Positions 1-8,150 of a DNA stretch of 64,000 nucleotides are shown here, piece after piece. Numbering within the stretch: position 1 is the first letter of the stretch; every line of letters starts with the position of its first letter. This stretch comes from Paraburkholderia dinghuensis. GTDB taxonomy: Bacteria > Pseudomonadota > Gammaproteobacteria > Burkholderiales > Burkholderiaceae. The DNA lies in contig NZ_RQIS01000010.1 in assembly GCF_003837865.1 (NCBI RefSeq), forward strand, positions 62,001 through 126,000. The letters run 5' to 3'. The notes below the pieces were generated by a model. It was not told the DNA's origin. It saw only the letters and a program-made list of their open reading frames with translations, and made no database searches. The translations under genes and the position numbers were made by a program.

Positions 1-1164
1 CACCCAGAGCGGCACGATGGTTTGCAGCACGGCGATGCGGTGTGAGAACGCGGGCGTCGCGCCCGAGATCACCAGCATGCCGCCGGTCACGAATGTCACG
101 ATCGCCAGAAAGAGTGGGGCGAGCTGGGAGACGCCGTCGGCGCCGCGGCGGGCCAGGCTCGCGCCGAGCGGCGTGGCGAGCGCGCGGCCTTCGAAGACGG
201 CGAGCAGGGCAGCCGAGAGCGCGAGCGGTGCGCCGAAGTAAATCGCACGATAGGCGAGCAGCGCGCCGAGGATCTTCGAGGCCGGCACGTCCGAGCCGAG
301 CGCGAAGACCATTGCCGCTTCGAATACGCCAATGCCGCCGGGCGTGTGCCCGATCAGGCCGAGCAGCATCGCGGCGGAATAGACGGTCAGGAAATCGGGG
401 AAGCCGACGTGCGCACGCGGCATCAGTGCCCAGAGCGCGAGCCCGGCGCCCACGACGTCGAGCGCGGCGAGCAGCAATTGCGCGACGAGGTCGCGCCGTG
501 CAGGTACGGCAAAGCGCAACCAGGCGCGGCCGAACGGCACGATCTCCCGCGACTTCGCGGGGCACGCTGCGATCATCACGGCGCCGCATGCGAGGAGCGC
601 GCCGCCGATCCAGCGCAGCGCTTCGGGCGCGATGTGCAGCACGCCAGCGAGCGTGTCCGCGGCGCAGACCATGCCGAGCGCCGCCATCAGCGCGAGGGCG
701 AGCGCGAGCGTGACGCTCGTGAACACGGTCATGCGGCCGACCTGCGCGGGGGTGACACCGGCGCTGCCATAGACGCGGCAACGCACGGCACCGCCGGTCA
801 GTGCGCCAAATCCGGTGACGTTGCCGAGCGCCGATCCGGCGATTGCACCGACCCAGAGCGCGCCGCGCGAGACGCGCGCGCCGAGATAGCGCAATCCGAC
901 GGCATCACGCCCGACGAGCGCGGCGAAGCTCAGGGCCGTGGCGGCCACGGCGCCCAGCCACTCTTCCGGGGCCAGATGCCACAGGTGGCGGATCACCGAC
1001 CGGTAATCGACAGACTGCGAGAGGTGCTGGAACACCACGAGCAGCAGCGCGCAGATGCCGAGCACCAGGGCCGGCGCGACGAAGCGCTGCAGGCGAAGGG
1101 CGGTCGCGCGACGCCGCAGTGCGGCGATGGCGCGCATCGTGCGAGAGGATTGCGAGAGGGACAT
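1..1164 (-). CDS. MprF-like lysylphosphatidylglycerol flippase/synthetase family membrane protein, truncated by the window edge
   Basis: The reading frame stays open from an ATG at 1164 to base 1, giving 388 residues without a stop, so the C-terminus lies outside the window. What is visible is a string of hydrophobic segments separated by short Arg-rich loops. It matches the N-terminal flippase domain (UPF0104/YbhN type) of MprF, including a Gly-rich stretch with the motif TPGGIGVFEAA near residue 280-290 that is typical of this family. In MprF the N-terminal half translocates aminoacyl-phosphatidylglycerol to the outer leaflet and a cytosolic C-terminal half makes it. I cannot see whether the synthase half is present, so a flippase-only homologue is equally possible. 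Inner membrane protein. The first about 30 residues are basic. Confidence 0.72.
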   Translation of the reverse strand, partial: MSLSQSSRTMRAIAALRRRATALRLQRFVAPALVLGICALLLVVFQHLSQSVDYRSVIRHLWHLAPEEWLGAVAATALSFAALVGRDAVGLRYLGARVSRGALWVGAIAGSALGNVTGFGALTGGAVRCRVYGSAGVTPAQVGRMTVFTSVTLALALALMAALGMVCAADTLAGVLHIAPEALRWIGGALLACGAVMIAACPAKSREIVPFGRAWLRFAVPARRDLVAQLLLAALDVVGAGLALWALMPRAHVGFPDFLTVYSAAMLLGLIGHTPGGIGVFEAAMVFALGSDVPASKILGALLAYRAIYFGAPLALSAALLAVFEGRALATPLGASLARRGADGVSQLAPLFLAIVTFVTGGMLVISGATPAFSHRIAVLQTIVPLWV

Positions 1165-1770
1165 GGATAGGTCTGACGATTCTCCGATGCCGTCGTTTTG
1201 CGCACCGGGCTTCCCCGGGGAACGGCATCTCCCTTTATTTATGGCGTTTCGTGGCGGTCGGATGGTTTTGCGACACGCCGTGCAGCGGAACGTAAACGTT
1301 TGGTAAAGGACTGGTAAAACTCAGCAAACGTTCCAGACATCGATGTGGTTGACCACGCGGGGAAAAATAGGGCGAATCGGCGCCGGGGAAATCTGGCTTC
1401 CGATAAGCTGGATGTAATTCGAACGGGGGCGATTATAAACGCATGTTTTAAGATAAAGCGCACTAATTTCGGGATGTGGCTTTGTGTCGCCGGTATTCTC
1501 CTGATCATTCAAATTTGATCCGAATCTGTCAGCGGAAGGTTCGCGGCGGATGTCCAGGGGAGTGCCGACGGAGCTGGAAATAAAGCGCCTTTTGCGTATC
1601 AAGGGGTCGGATTATCTATTTTCCGGCTGCAATGAATTAATAAGCAGAAGAATAAAAACTGGAGCGGCTGTTAACAAATTGAGACAAGATTTTTAATCTT
1701 TTTTACTTCGCCGCTCCGGAGGATTAGTCTCATTTGGTCAAGTGACGTTTTATCAAGCCAGGAGAATGAT
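1165..1770. other. Intergenic region between the divergent mprF-like and porin genes
   Basis: About 600 bases without a convincing gene. From about 1420 onward it becomes clearly AT-richer than the surrounding coding DNA, which fits a control region for the porin gene. I see no clean promoter or operator that I would defend. The porin ribosome binding site AGGAG lies at 1760-1764. Confidence 0.5.
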
Positions 1771-2934
1771 GTGAACCGATTCGCCTTGACTTCTCTTTCA
1801 TTGGCGGCGCTCGGCGCCGCAGGTGTAGCCCACGCGCAGTCAAGCGTGACGCTGTACGGCGCCATTGACACTTCCATCACCTATGTCAACCATGCCGCCG
1901 GAAGTAACAGCCTGTGGTCGCTCGGCAATACGTCCAATGGCAATCTCTCGGGCTCGCGCTGGGGCCTGAAGGGCGCTGAGGATCTCGGCGGCGGTCTCAA
2001 GGCAATCTTCCAGTTGGAAAACGGCTTCAACCCGTCAACAGGCGGGCTCGGCCAGGGTGGCCGGATGTTCGGCCGCCAGGCCTTCGTCGGACTGACGTCC
2101 GATCAGTACGGCGCGGTCACGCTCGGCCGCCAGTACGATCCGCTGATCGACCTGGTTCAGGGCATTACCGCGGATAACTACTTCGGTTCCGCGTTCGCGA
2201 CCGCGGGCGACGTCGACAACTACGACAACAGCTTCCGCGTGAACAATGCGGTCAAGTACACGTCGCCGGTGTGGAACGGCCTTCAGGTCGTGGCCCTGTA
2301 CGCTTTTGGCGGCGTGGCCGGCTCGACGGGCGCCGAACAGTCCTGGTCCGCGGCCATCGCGTACAACACCGGACCGTTCAGCCTCGCGGGCGGGTATTTC
2401 TATTCGGCGAACACCCAGGCCGGCGTCGGCCCCCGGACGACCGGCTGGACGAGCACCTCGGACGGCACCTTCAACGGCCCCATCAACATCGGCTACGAGA
2501 CGGCGCGCTCGCTCGCGATCGCGCGGGTGGCCGGGCAATACGTGATTGGCGCGTTCACGATGGGACTCGGTTACAGCAACGCGCAGTACACGCCGGACGG
2601 CAGTTCGGTGTTCCGCGACAAGCAGAAGTACAACACGGGGCAGGGCTTCCTGAACTACCAGCTGAATCCGTCGATGTTGCTGGGCGTCGGCTACAGCTAT
2701 ACGCGTGCGACCGGCGACACGGCGGCGTCTTACAACCAGGTGTCGATCGGTGCCGATTACAGCCTGTCGAAGCGCACCGACATCTACATGACGGCGGCCT
2801 GGCAGCACGCGAGCGGCGAGACGGGCGACGGCGCGGGCGGCGCGATACCGGCGGAAGCCTCGATCGGCTCGTATGGCTATGCGGGCACGAATACGCAGAC
2901 GATTGTGAACCTCGGGCTGCGTCACAAGTTCTGA
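1771..2934 (+). CDS. Gram-negative porin, OmpC-like burkholderial family
   Basis: Encodes 387 residues. It starts with a typical Sec signal peptide (basic MNRF, hydrophobic core, cleavage after AHA), and the mature protein begins QSSVTLYGAIDTS. That opening is the hallmark first beta-strand of Burkholderia and Neisseria-type trimeric porins. The rest alternates aromatic and Gly residues as in 16-stranded beta barrels, and it ends in ...LRHKF with the C-terminal Phe needed for BAM-dependent assembly. The start is GTG, preceded by AGGAG with a 6-base gap. An upstream ATG in another frame meets a stop at once. It forms a general diffusion channel in the outer membrane. The gene stands alone, with its own hairpin downstream. 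Confidence 0.93.
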   Translation: MNRFALTSLSLAALGAAGVAHAQSSVTLYGAIDTSITYVNHAAGSNSLWSLGNTSNGNLSGSRWGLKGAEDLGGGLKAIFQLENGFNPSTGGLGQGGRMFGRQAFVGLTSDQYGAVTLGRQYDPLIDLVQGITADNYFGSAFATAGDVDNYDNSFRVNNAVKYTSPVWNGLQVVALYAFGGVAGSTGAEQSWSAAIAYNTGPFSLAGGYFYSANTQAGVGPRTTGWTSTSDGTFNGPINIGYETARSLAIARVAGQYVIGAFTMGLGYSNAQYTPDGSSVFRDKQKYNTGQGFLNYQLNPSMLLGVGYSYTRATGDTAASYNQVSIGADYSLSKRTDIYMTAAWQHASGETGDGAGGAIPAEASIGSYGYAGTNTQTIVNLGLRHKF

Positions 2935-2953
2935 GGCGGTCTGTTTTTTCCCG

Positions 2954-2989
2954 ACGCCGGGTGACCCGCAGGAGCGGTTCACCCGGCGT
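2954..2989 (+). terminator. Hairpin downstream of the porin gene
   Basis: ACGCCGGGTGA at 2954-2964 is perfectly complementary to TCACCCGGCGT at 2979-2989, giving an 11-bp GC-rich stem 20 bases after the porin stop. A run of six T precedes rather than follows the stem, so it may protect a 3' end rather than be a strict intrinsic terminator. Confidence 0.5.
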
Positions 2990-3212
2990 TGTCCTTTGGG
3001 CGAGCGGCGGATAGCTCGCGGATCCCCGGCGTGAAAGCCGGCATGTGGGCAAGTTTCGGACGTACGTGACACCTGACTCCTGACCGTTTGCCGCCGGGGT
3101 CGGGTACTATCCAGGATTGACAGTTTTAAGGGCAGGTTCAGCCCGCACGGGGCTTGCCGCGTGTCTTTCGGGCGAAGACCATGGGAGCAAGTGTTGCAGC
3201 GAAACGACGGTA

Positions 3213-3256
3213 TCTGATATATCACATACAGAATATTGCTTTTTGTCGCGACGCAG
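3213..3256 (+). promoter_or_regulatory. Conserved promoter block with palindrome TGATATATCA (probable GntR operator, copy 1)
   Basis: The block begins TCTGATATATCACATAC (3213-3229), then has TATTGCT (3234-3240) and CGACGCAGC (3248-3256). The same three elements in the same order recur at 4631-4668, upstream of the CoA-transferase gene. The core TGATATATCA (3215-3224) is a perfect 10-bp dyad of the kind bound by FCD-type GntR dimers. The regulator gene itself follows, which suggests autoregulation. Seen: shared sequence and dyad. Inferred: identity of the binding protein. Confidence 0.62.
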
Positions 3257-3264
3257 CATATGAT
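3236..3264 (+). promoter_or_regulatory. Candidate sigma-70 promoter for the small membrane protein/GntR genes
   Basis: TTGCTT at 3236-3241 and TATGAT at 3259-3264 are separated by 17 bases, a reasonable -35/-10 pair. The TGATATATCA dyad sits just upstream of the -35 box and the long inverted repeat 3257-3291 overlaps the -10 box. A regulator bound at either site could affect initiation. Confidence 0.45.
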
Positions 3265-3291
3265 TCAGTCATTCGATGACTCAATCATATG
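3257..3291 (+). promoter_or_regulatory. Near-perfect inverted repeat overlapping the -10 box and ending at the ribosome binding site
   Basis: Arms of 16 bases (3257-3272 and 3276-3291) pair with a single mismatch around a 3-base loop TCG. The right arm ends on the first G of the GGAG ribosome binding site (3291-3294) of the following gene. As DNA it is a large dyad that could be an operator. As RNA it would form a compact hairpin next to the translation start. No T-run follows, so it is not a classic terminator. Confidence 0.55.
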
Positions 3292-3300
3292 GAGCTTGAA

Positions 3301-3519
3301 ATGGATCTCGTCTCTCTTGCACTCTTCAGCGTCGCTGTCGTGGGGTTGGGTGCCGCCGCCACTGCTATCTTCGCCAAATGGCTGCCGAAGTCGGCCATCG
3401 AACAGGCAGCGGTACATGGCCGGTTCGTCGGTCTGGGCGAGGCGCCGGTCGTGAAGCAGCCGGCGTATCGTCCGCAGGTCCGCAAAGAGGTAATGAATGT
3501 CGTCAGAACTTCAAACTGA
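3301..3519 (+). CDS. Small predicted membrane protein upstream of and overlapping the GntR gene
   Basis: Encodes 72 residues. Residues 2-24 form one hydrophobic segment (LVSLALFSVAVVGLGAAATAIF) followed by a basic, soluble tail, so a single-pass inner membrane protein is likely. I choose the ATG at 3301 because GGAG lies 6 bases upstream. An in-frame ATG at 3289 lacks such a site. The 3' end overlaps the GntR start by 23 bases, which implies translational coupling and co-transcription. I do not recognise a family. Its position between the operator block and the regulator suggests a role in the same catabolic or uptake pathway, but that is inference. Confidence 0.6.
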   Translation: MDLVSLALFSVAVVGLGAAATAIFAKWLPKSAIEQAAVHGRFVGLGEAPVVKQPAYRPQVRKEVMNVVRTSN

Positions 3520-4228
3520 AGTCGTAGCCAGTTCTTCTTCCGGGTCGCTCAAACTCGCGCTGCAACCGATCAACGCGACGCTGAGCCTGCGCGATCAGGC
3601 GTACGCGATGCTGCGTCACGCCATCGCGGACGCCGACATTTACCAGTCGCGCGACGAGATCCGTCTCGACGAACGCGTGCTGAGCGAGACGCTCGGCGTG
3701 AGCCGCACGCCGGTGCGTGAGGCGATGACGCTGCTCGAGCAGGAGGGCTTTCTGCGCATGGTGCCGCGTCGCGGCATCTATATCGTGCGCAAGAGCAAGC
3801 GTGAGATCGTGGAGATGATCCAGATGTGGGCCGCGCTTGAGAGCATGGCCGCTCGCCTCGCGACACTTCACGCCACCGACGAGGACATCGCGAAGCTGCG
3901 CCACATGTTCGACGATTTCCGCGACAGCACGCCCGCCGAGCATATCGCCGAGTATTCGGACGCCAACATCGCGTTTCATCAGGCGATCGTCGAGCTTTCG
4001 AAGTCGCAGTTGATTCTCGACACGATCAAGAACATCTTCGTCCATGTGCGCGCGATCCGGCGCATGACGATCTCGCAGAGCGATCGCGCGTCGCGTTCGA
4101 TCGTCGACCATCTGCGCATCATCGAGGCGCTTGAAAAGCGCGACACGGAACTGGCGGAGACGCTCGTGCGTCAGCATTCGCTCGATCTTGCGGCCTACGT
4201 CGAGAAGCATTGCGACTTCCTCGATTGA
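3497..4228 (+). CDS. GntR-family transcriptional regulator, FadR/FCD subfamily
   Basis: Encodes 243 residues. An N-terminal winged helix-turn-helix spans about residues 30-95, with the family signature LSETLGVSRTPVREAMTLLEQEG. It is followed by an all-helical FCD ligand-binding domain (about 105-230), with His and Asp residues that in relatives bind a metal and a small carboxylate effector. The start ATG is preceded by AAAGAGG at 6 bases. Such proteins repress catabolic operons for organic acids until the acid or its CoA ester is present. The shared TGATATATCA block before this transcription unit and before the CoA-transferase gene makes both its likely targets. A strong hairpin follows the stop. 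Confidence 0.88.
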   Translation: MSSELQTEVVASSSSGSLKLALQPINATLSLRDQAYAMLRHAIADADIYQSRDEIRLDERVLSETLGVSRTPVREAMTLLEQEGFLRMVPRRGIYIVRKSKREIVEMIQMWAALESMAARLATLHATDEDIAKLRHMFDDFRDSTPAEHIAEYSDANIAFHQAIVELSKSQLILDTIKNIFVHVRAIRRMTISQSDRASRSIVDHLRIIEALEKRDTELAETLVRQHSLDLAAYVEKHCDFLD

Positions 4229-4255
4229 GCGGCACGGCGCGCGCTCTCGCGCAAA

Positions 4256-4303
4256 GGTAAACGTGAAACGGGAGACCTTCGGGTCTCCCGTTTCACGTTT
4301 ACC
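4256..4303 (+). terminator. 22-bp perfect hairpin with TTCG tetraloop after the GntR gene
   Basis: Bases 4256-4277 are exactly complementary to 4282-4303 with the loop TTCG closed by C-G, the extra-stable UUCG tetraloop in RNA. It starts 27 bases after the GntR stop and so most likely ends that transcript or protects its 3' end. No long U-tract follows. Confidence 0.7.
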
Positions 4304-4630
4304 GCGTCTTGCTCGTCGACACCCCGGAGCGAGACTTTATGCGCATCAATTTCTGCCAGCCATTTTTGAGATGACACGACGCTGCACGTTTTTTCGCAAT
4401 TTAGCCCCACGAATTGCGCCGATTTCACAGATTTCACCGTTTTCGTCGTTTTCGCCACCCAAGCGCTGAGTCCAGCACACGCAGTTCGCGCGAAAGACAG
4501 CTCGAATCTCGGGGTTTTCCCGTTCCTGCGCCGCAGCAATTCACGTCAAAAAGCCGCAAAGCCTTACTGGATATGACTTTGAGGTGATTGAGCGGGCATT
4601 GTCGCCGGGGCAACTCCCCTCTTGCCTCCT
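4304..4630. other. Intergenic spacer before the frc control block
   Basis: About 330 bases of AT-richer sequence between the GntR hairpin and the second operator block. It has several T-runs (for example 4389-4394 and around 4440-4450) but no open frame with coding character and no repeat that I can defend. Confidence 0.4.
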
Positions 4631-4668
4631 TCTGATATATCACATACCGTATTGCTAACCGACGCAGC
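4631..4668 (+). promoter_or_regulatory. Conserved promoter block with palindrome TGATATATCA (probable GntR operator, copy 2)
   Basis: TCTGATATATCACATAC at 4631-4647 is identical to 3213-3229. TATTGCT and CGACGCAGC follow at slightly shorter spacing than in copy 1. The dyad TGATATATCA is at 4633-4642, about 120 bases before the CoA-transferase start. This ties the frc transcription unit to the GntR regulator upstream. Confidence 0.62.
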
Positions 4669-4759
4669 CCTTCGCCACACCCGTGCGAATGCAGGCGCGA
4701 CAGCAGCCCCCACCGATTTTCGATAACTCGCCCGGCCAGGACTAACAAGGAGACATGAC

Positions 4760-6007
4760 ATGGGCAAGGCACTGGATGGCGTGCGCATTCTCGATTTCAC
4801 GCACGTACAGTCGGGTCCGACCTGCACGCAACTGCTGGCATGGTTCGGCGCCGACGTCATCAAGGTGGAGCGCGCCGGCGCAGGCGATATCACGCGTGAG
4901 CAGTTGCGTGACATCCCCGACGCGGACAGCCTCTACTTCACGATGCTCAACGGCAACAAGCGCTCGGTCACGATCGACACCAAGAATCCGCAAGGCAAGC
5001 TCGTGCTCGAACGGATGATCCGCGACTGCGATGTCCTCGTCGAGAATTTCGCGCCGGGCGCGCTCGATCGGATGGGTTTCAGCTGGGAGCGTATCCAGAC
5101 GCTGAATCCGCGCATGATCGTCGCCTCGGTGAAGGGCTTCGGCCCTGGGCCCTACCAGGACTGCAAGGTCTACGAGAACGTCGCGCAATGCGTCGGCGGC
5201 GCGGCTTCGACCACGGGCTTCGACGACGGCCCGCCCGTCGTCACGGGCGCGCAGATCGGTGACAGTGGCACCGGCCTGCATCTCGCGCTCGGCATCGTCA
5301 CGGCGCTCTATCAGCGCATGCACACGGGGCGCGGACAAAAGGTGCTCGCCGCGATGCAGGACGGCGTGCTCAATCTGTGCCGCGTGAAGTTGCGCGATCA
5401 GCAGCGGCTCGATCGCACCGGCGTGATGAAGGAGTATCCGCAATATCCGAACGACGCCTTCGGCGAAGCCGTGCCGCGCGCCGGCAATGCGTCGGGCGGC
5501 GGACAGCCGGGCTGGATTCTAAAGTGCAAGGGTTGGGAGACCGATCCGAACGCCTATATCTACTTCATCGCCCAGGCGCCGGTGTGGGACCGCATCTGCA
5601 AGCTGATCGGCCGCGAGGAATGGATCGACGATCCCCGCTACGCGACCCCCAACGCGCGGCTGCCGCACCTCAAGGAGATCTTCGACGAGATCGAGCACTG
5701 GACGATGAACCGCACCAAGTTCGATGCGATGGCCGTGCTCAATCGTTATGACATTCCGTGCGGTCCGATTCTGTCGATGAAGGAGATCGCCTCGGATGAA
5801 TCGCTGCGCGCGAGCGGCACGATCGTCGAAGTCGAGCATCCGGTGCGTGGCAAGTATCTGACCGTCGGCAATCCGATCAAGCTCTCGGACAGTCACACCG
5901 AGGTCACGCGCTCGCCGTTGCTCGGCGAGCATACGGACGAAGTGCTCGCCGAATTTGGCTACTCGGGCGACGACATTCGTTCGCTGCGCGCGGCAGGCGC
6001 GATCTGA
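4760..6007 (+). CDS. frc: CaiB/BaiF family CoA-transferase, formyl-CoA:oxalate CoA-transferase-like
   Basis: Encodes 415 residues, the same size as E. coli YfdW and close to Oxalobacter Frc (428). The class III CoA-transferase fold is recognisable from the N-terminal [20 protein letters not shown] through to the C-terminal [15 protein letters not shown]. The catalytic aspartate is Asp168 in the motif AQIGDSGTG, matching Asp169 of Frc. The glycine loop GGGQ that closes over the active site in Frc is present (about residues 244-247). The family moves CoA from formyl-CoA or succinyl-CoA to oxalate or a similar acid. An FAH-family gene follows 99 bases later. The partner oxalyl-CoA decarboxylase is absent from the window, so the true acid substrate is uncertain. 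Confidence 0.85.
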   Translation: MGKALDGVRILDFTHVQSGPTCTQLLAWFGADVIKVERAGAGDITREQLRDIPDADSLYFTMLNGNKRSVTIDTKNPQGKLVLERMIRDCDVLVENFAPGALDRMGFSWERIQTLNPRMIVASVKGFGPGPYQDCKVYENVAQCVGGAASTTGFDDGPPVVTGAQIGDSGTGLHLALGIVTALYQRMHTGRGQKVLAAMQDGVLNLCRVKLRDQQRLDRTGVMKEYPQYPNDAFGEAVPRAGNASGGGQPGWILKCKGWETDPNAYIYFIAQAPVWDRICKLIGREEWIDDPRYATPNARLPHLKEIFDEIEHWTMNRTKFDAMAVLNRYDIPCGPILSMKEIASDESLRASGTIVEVEHPVRGKYLTVGNPIKLSDSHTEVTRSPLLGEHTDEVLAEFGYSGDDIRSLRAAGAI

Positions 6008-6106
6008 ACGCAGCGCGGGGCGCGCCGGTCGCGTGACGCCCGCGCGCAAAGTGAACACGAAGGACCGCGCGACGGACCACGGCGCGCGTCGACGACGGAG
6101 CGAAAC

Positions 6107-6919
6107 ATGAATACCTGGATGCGCTTGATGGCGAACGACGGCAGCATCGTGTTCGGTCGCATCGAGAACGGATATCTGCACGAATACGAAGGACTCGATC
6201 AGCCCGTGCCGACTGGTGCGGTGCTGTCGCTGCGCACGCTGACACCGCTCGCGCCATGCGCGCCGGGCAAGGTCATTGCGCTCTGGAACAACTTTCATGC
6301 GCTCGCGGCGAAGCTCGAAAAACCGGTGCCCGCGCATCCGTTGTTTCTGCTGAAGCCGGCGGAGTCGGTGATCGGATCAGGCGAGCCGATCCTTCGTCCT
6401 GCCCACTATGCGGGAAAAATCGCGTTTGAAGGCGAGCTCGGCATCGTCATCGGCAAGCGCTGCCGTAACGTGAGCGTTGAAGAGGCGGAGGCTTCGATCT
6501 TCGGTTACACGATCGTCAATGACGTCACCGCTGCGGGCGTGCTCAACGAGAATCCGCACTTCCCGCAATGGTGCCGCGCCAAAGGTTTCGATACGTTCTG
6601 CTGTATAGGGCCGACGATCATCTCGGGCTTCGACTGGAATAGCGCGCGCGTGGTGACGCGGCTCGACGGCGTCGAACGCCAGAACTATCCGATCGCCGAT
6701 ATGGTGTTTACGCCCGCGCAGCAGGTCAGCCTGATTTCGCAGGATCTCACGCTGGAACCGGGCGATGTGATCGCTTGTGGCACGTCGCTCGGCGTGGGAT
6801 CGATCGGCGACGGCGCAACGGTCGAGATCACGATCGACGGCATCGGCACGTTGTCGAACACGCTCGCGGCGACGCGAGCCGGAACGCAAGCGGTCGCCGC
6901 GGTGGTTGGTGCGGCTTGA
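6107..6919 (+). CDS. Fumarylacetoacetate hydrolase (FAH) family protein
   Basis: Encodes 270 residues with GGAG 7 bases before the ATG. FAH-fold markers are clear. FEGELGIVIGK (about 105-115) carries the acidic metal ligands, YTIVNDVTA follows, KGFDTFCCIGP is the substrate-loop motif, and LEPGDVIACGTSLGVG lies near the end. Members are Mg/Mn-dependent C-C bond hydrolases, keto-enol isomerases or oxaloacetate decarboxylases acting on beta-dicarbonyl acids. The exact activity cannot be read from sequence. It lies behind frc and before an unknown membrane protein gene, probably in one operon, and fits an acid-degradation pathway better than oxalate breakdown alone. Confidence 0.82.
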   Translation: MNTWMRLMANDGSIVFGRIENGYLHEYEGLDQPVPTGAVLSLRTLTPLAPCAPGKVIALWNNFHALAAKLEKPVPAHPLFLLKPAESVIGSGEPILRPAHYAGKIAFEGELGIVIGKRCRNVSVEEAEASIFGYTIVNDVTAAGVLNENPHFPQWCRAKGFDTFCCIGPTIISGFDWNSARVVTRLDGVERQNYPIADMVFTPAQQVSLISQDLTLEPGDVIACGTSLGVGSIGDGATVEITIDGIGTLSNTLAATRAGTQAVAAVVGAA

Positions 6920-6967
6920 CGAGTATGAAAACGCGCACGGCGTGATCGCCGGACGCGAGGAGGAACC

Positions 6968-7942
6968 ATGCGGGAGCAACTGGCTGGCGACATTGTCTGG
7001 TTGGGCGGCGGCGTGCTATATGCCTGGCTGACATGTGCACTAGCACAACTGGCGGCGCTCGCCCCGGCGTGGGCGCGTCGCGCGGCGGTGCCCGCCCGCG
7101 TGAAGCCGGGTTGTGTGCGGTGTATGTCGCCATGGCGCGAATACCGTGTCGCTTCGGCAATATGTTATGGACTACTGCTGACTGTGCCGCCCGGTGTGCT
7201 GGCAGCTAGTGTCGCTCATGCCGCCGATGCTGCCGTCGCGGTTGTCGTGGGCGTCTTCGCGGGCGTGTGGCCAGGCATCTTGCTGGATGTGCGGGCGCGC
7301 GTGCGTACGACCGCCGTAGCGGGCTGCGTTGGAGGCCTCGCGGCGCTCGGCGGCGGCTTTGCCTGGTTTCTCGTGCGGCCCGAACCTGGGTTGCTCGAAC
7401 AACGTGTGGCTCTCTATCTCGCAGTCGCACTGGGTGCGCTGCTGCTGGGCGCCGCTGCGACCGCGCTGTGCGGCGCGGTGCATGTGGGGCCGCGCCAGCC
7501 GTTCACGGCGAGCGAGCGCGTAGTTCACTTCGTCGCGTTGCTGCTCGGCATCGCGCTTGGTTGCGGATTCGCGACGGCATCAGTTGGGCACGAATCAGGG
7601 CTCTCGATGCTCGTCAGCGCGAGCGTCCTGGGTGCCGCGCTCGGCATGCGTGTCATGTCCGGTGCGCAGTCACGGGGCACGGTGCGGTTCGCGCTTGCGC
7701 GACATGCGAGCGGAGGGTGGCCTGTCACAGGCGCAGGTGTGCTGCGGCCAGGCTTCGCGGGCGTGCCCGACGACCTGCTGGTCGAAGCGTGCGGTAGCGG
7801 CTCGTTCGCTCCCGAGTGTCTTTATGCGCGTGTCGCGCCGAATGAAGGGGCCATACACGCCGTTCATCACGTATCACGAGACTTGCCGAGGCGCCGGCGC
7901 AGCCGTCATCGCGCGCTGAGGCACAGGCAGGGGCCGCACTGA
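6968..7942 (+). CDS. Hypothetical multi-pass membrane protein
   Basis: Encodes 324 residues and is preceded by a very strong ribosome binding site (GAGGAGGA, 3-5 bases before the ATG). Several hydrophobic stretches are visible (around residues 9-30, 60-85, 88-105, 117-135, 145-165, 185-205 and 212-225), so at least six membrane segments are likely. The last 20 residues are almost all Arg and His (RDLPRRRRSRHRALRHRQ), which looks unlike a designed C-terminus. A +2 frame from about 7847 gives a more ordinary short ending that stops at 7919, so a recent frameshift near the 3' end is possible. I recognise no family. It may be a transporter or sensor component of the frc module. Confidence 0.55.
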   Translation: MREQLAGDIVWLGGGVLYAWLTCALAQLAALAPAWARRAAVPARVKPGCVRCMSPWREYRVASAICYGLLLTVPPGVLAASVAHAADAAVAVVVGVFAGVWPGILLDVRARVRTTAVAGCVGGLAALGGGFAWFLVRPEPGLLEQRVALYLAVALGALLLGAAATALCGAVHVGPRQPFTASERVVHFVALLLGIALGCGFATASVGHESGLSMLVSASVLGAALGMRVMSGAQSRGTVRFALARHASGGWPVTGAGVLRPGFAGVPDDLLVEACGSGSFAPECLYARVAPNEGAIHAVHHVSRDLPRRRRSRHRALRHRQGPH

Positions 7943-8150
7943 AGCGGTACGTCATCGAGGCGCCACGCCCGTGCGATTCTCGTCGCTCGATGAGCGGCAG
8001 ACGACGTGGCGCTGCACGACTGCGGAATCAGAGGAAGGTGGCCTGAAGGTTCGCGGCAGATTTGCCTGAGCGGGCAACGGAGGGCTGTTTCGTGCGGTTA
8101 CGGACGAAGGATCAGCTACGTCTAAAGGATCCGTGCCGAACCATAGCGCC

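Noticed and set aside
2035..3225. 396-residue antisense open frame over the porin gene
   Set aside because: Very Arg-rich, no motif, and lies opposite a certain gene.
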